A stretch of 14,425 bases of DNA from contig CAKQFF010000032.1 in the NCBI GenBank assembly GCA_934230685.1, forward strand, positions 1 through 14,425. Direction: 5' to 3'. Below the pieces are notes generated by a model. That model searched no databases and was not told the DNA's origin. It was given only the letters and a program-made list of their open reading frames with translations. This document shows positions 13,763 to 14,425 of this stretch, piece after piece (the first letter of the stretch is position 1; each line of letters starts with the position of its first letter). Made by a program: the position numbers and the translations under genes. This DNA comes from an uncultured Prevotella sp. (lineage in GTDB: Bacteria > Bacteroidota > Bacteroidia > Bacteroidales > Bacteroidaceae).

Positions 13763-14425
13763 ATGCAAAAAGGACATGCTTTAAAGCCCTTTATGAGGGT
13801 TGGCTTGACTACACTCTTGCTTAGTTCTGCAATTGTAGCTAATGCACAGAACGCTACAGTTAAGGGTGTTGTGAAAGACGCTTCCGGCGAACCTGTTATA
13901 GGTGCTTCCGTGAAGGTTAAGGGTTCTAATACCACAGGCACAGTGACTAATCTTGATGGCGATTTCTCGCTCAATGGAGTGCAGAAAGGCCAGACCCTTA
14001 TCATCACCTATATCGGATGCAATCCGCAGGAGGTGAAATGGACAGGCCAGACCCTTGACATCGTATTGAAAGACAACTCACAGAGCCTTAATGAGGTGGT
14101 TGTTGTAGGTTATGGTACACAGAAGAAGGCAAACCTTTCTGGTGCTGTGGCTTCGGTTGACGGTAAAGTTCTTGAGAACCGTCCTATCACCAACATCGGA
14201 CAAGGCTTGCAGGGTGTTGTGCCTAACCTTAACGTAAGCGTTGGCTCAGGTGCTCCTGGCCAGTCTTCATCATTCAACGTCCGTGGTAACACATCTCTTA
14301 ACGGCGGTAGCCCTCTCGTGCTCGTTGACAACGTGCAGATGGATGCCAACCTCGTTAACCCTGACGACATCGAGTCAATCTCTGTATTGAAGGATGCTGC
14401 TTCTTCAGCAATCTACGGTGCACGT
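13763..14425 (+). CDS. SusC/RagA-type TonB-dependent outer-membrane receptor, N-terminal part (runs off the right edge)
   Basis: SusC-like proteins are outer-membrane beta-barrels that, with a SusD lipoprotein lid, import glycan fragments or peptides using TonB energy. Only the first 221 residues are present, and the frame is still open at the last base. A Sec signal peptide spans residues 1-28 (cleavage after ANA, before Q29). A carboxypeptidase-regulatory-like domain follows (about 31-104; GVVKDASGEPVIGASV at 35-50, TNLDGDFSL at 62-70). The TonB-box region is NEVVVVGYGTQKK (110-122). The plug domain begins near 123, with FNVRGNTSLNGGSPLVLVD (171-189) and the family-typical DIESISVLKDAASSAIYG (202-219). 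A susD gene is expected just beyond the window, and the substrate cannot be told from this part. No anti-sigma/ECF pair or hybrid two-component gene adjoins it on the left. Confidence 0.96.
   Translation, partial: MQKGHALKPFMRVGLTTLLLSSAIVANAQNATVKGVVKDASGEPVIGASVKVKGSNTTGTVTNLDGDFSLNGVQKGQTLIITYIGCNPQEVKWTGQTLDIVLKDNSQSLNEVVVVGYGTQKKANLSGAVASVDGKVLENRPITNIGQGLQGVVPNLNVSVGSGAPGQSSSFNVRGNTSLNGGSPLVLVDNVQMDANLVNPDDIESISVLKDAASSAIYGAR

Overview
The window looks like chromosomal DNA of a Bacteroidales bacterium, most likely a Prevotella-type (Prevotellaceae) gut or oral anaerobe. The grounds are a SusC/RagA-type outer-membrane receptor, families largely confined to Bacteroidetes (DUF4954; a TPR/coiled-coil/HTH membrane protein of the DUF6377 type), several matches to the Bacteroidetes -7 promoter element TAnnTTTG, and no clear Shine-Dalgarno sequences ahead of the genes. 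The organism call is inference from gene content, not from a marker gene.

Layout. Positions 1-402 hold the C-terminal half of glucosamine-6-phosphate deaminase (nagB), followed after 19 bp by a small CBM9-like carbohydrate-binding protein (422-1078). A hairpin terminator at 1089-1128 serves both strands and separates it from a convergent cation diffusion facilitator gene (1141-2073, minus). A divergent intergenic region (2074-2228) leads to a 925-residue UvrD-like helicase with a complete DnaQ-type 3'-5' exonuclease domain inserted between helicase motifs IV and V (2229-5006). Next are a membrane-anchored TPR/coiled-coil/HTH regulator (5089-6828), the ribosome-associated GTPase HflX (6916-8166), a DUF4954 left-handed beta-helix protein (8237-10090) and a secreted M16 zinc protease (10103-13006). 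hflX has the best promoter in the window (6836-6866). It, the DUF4954 gene and the M16 gene could form one transcription unit ending at the strong terminator at 13024-13084.

The 756-bp gap 13007-13762 is the most unusual part. After the terminator comes an array of fifteen consecutive units of exactly 11 bp. Every unit starts with G and ends with C, so a CpG falls every 11 bp, and unit orientation flips midway. Then come an 18-bp direct repeat with 22-bp period, a nested inverted repeat (34-bp perfect outer arms, 19-bp perfect inner stem) and a 12-A tract. The 5' part of a susC-like gene (13763 to the window end) follows behind a TAnnTTTG promoter.

Functionally the window mixes amino-sugar catabolism (nagB), metal homeostasis (CDF), DNA repair (helicase-exonuclease), ribosome quality control (HflX), envelope proteolysis (M16) and glycan or peptide uptake (SusC). 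No complete mobile element, CRISPR array, tRNA or rRNA was seen. The features that deserve a second look are the helicase-exonuclease fusion, the 11-bp array, the nested inverted repeat, the 16-bp hairpin inside the start of the CBM9-like gene, and the tandemly copied 3' end of hflX.
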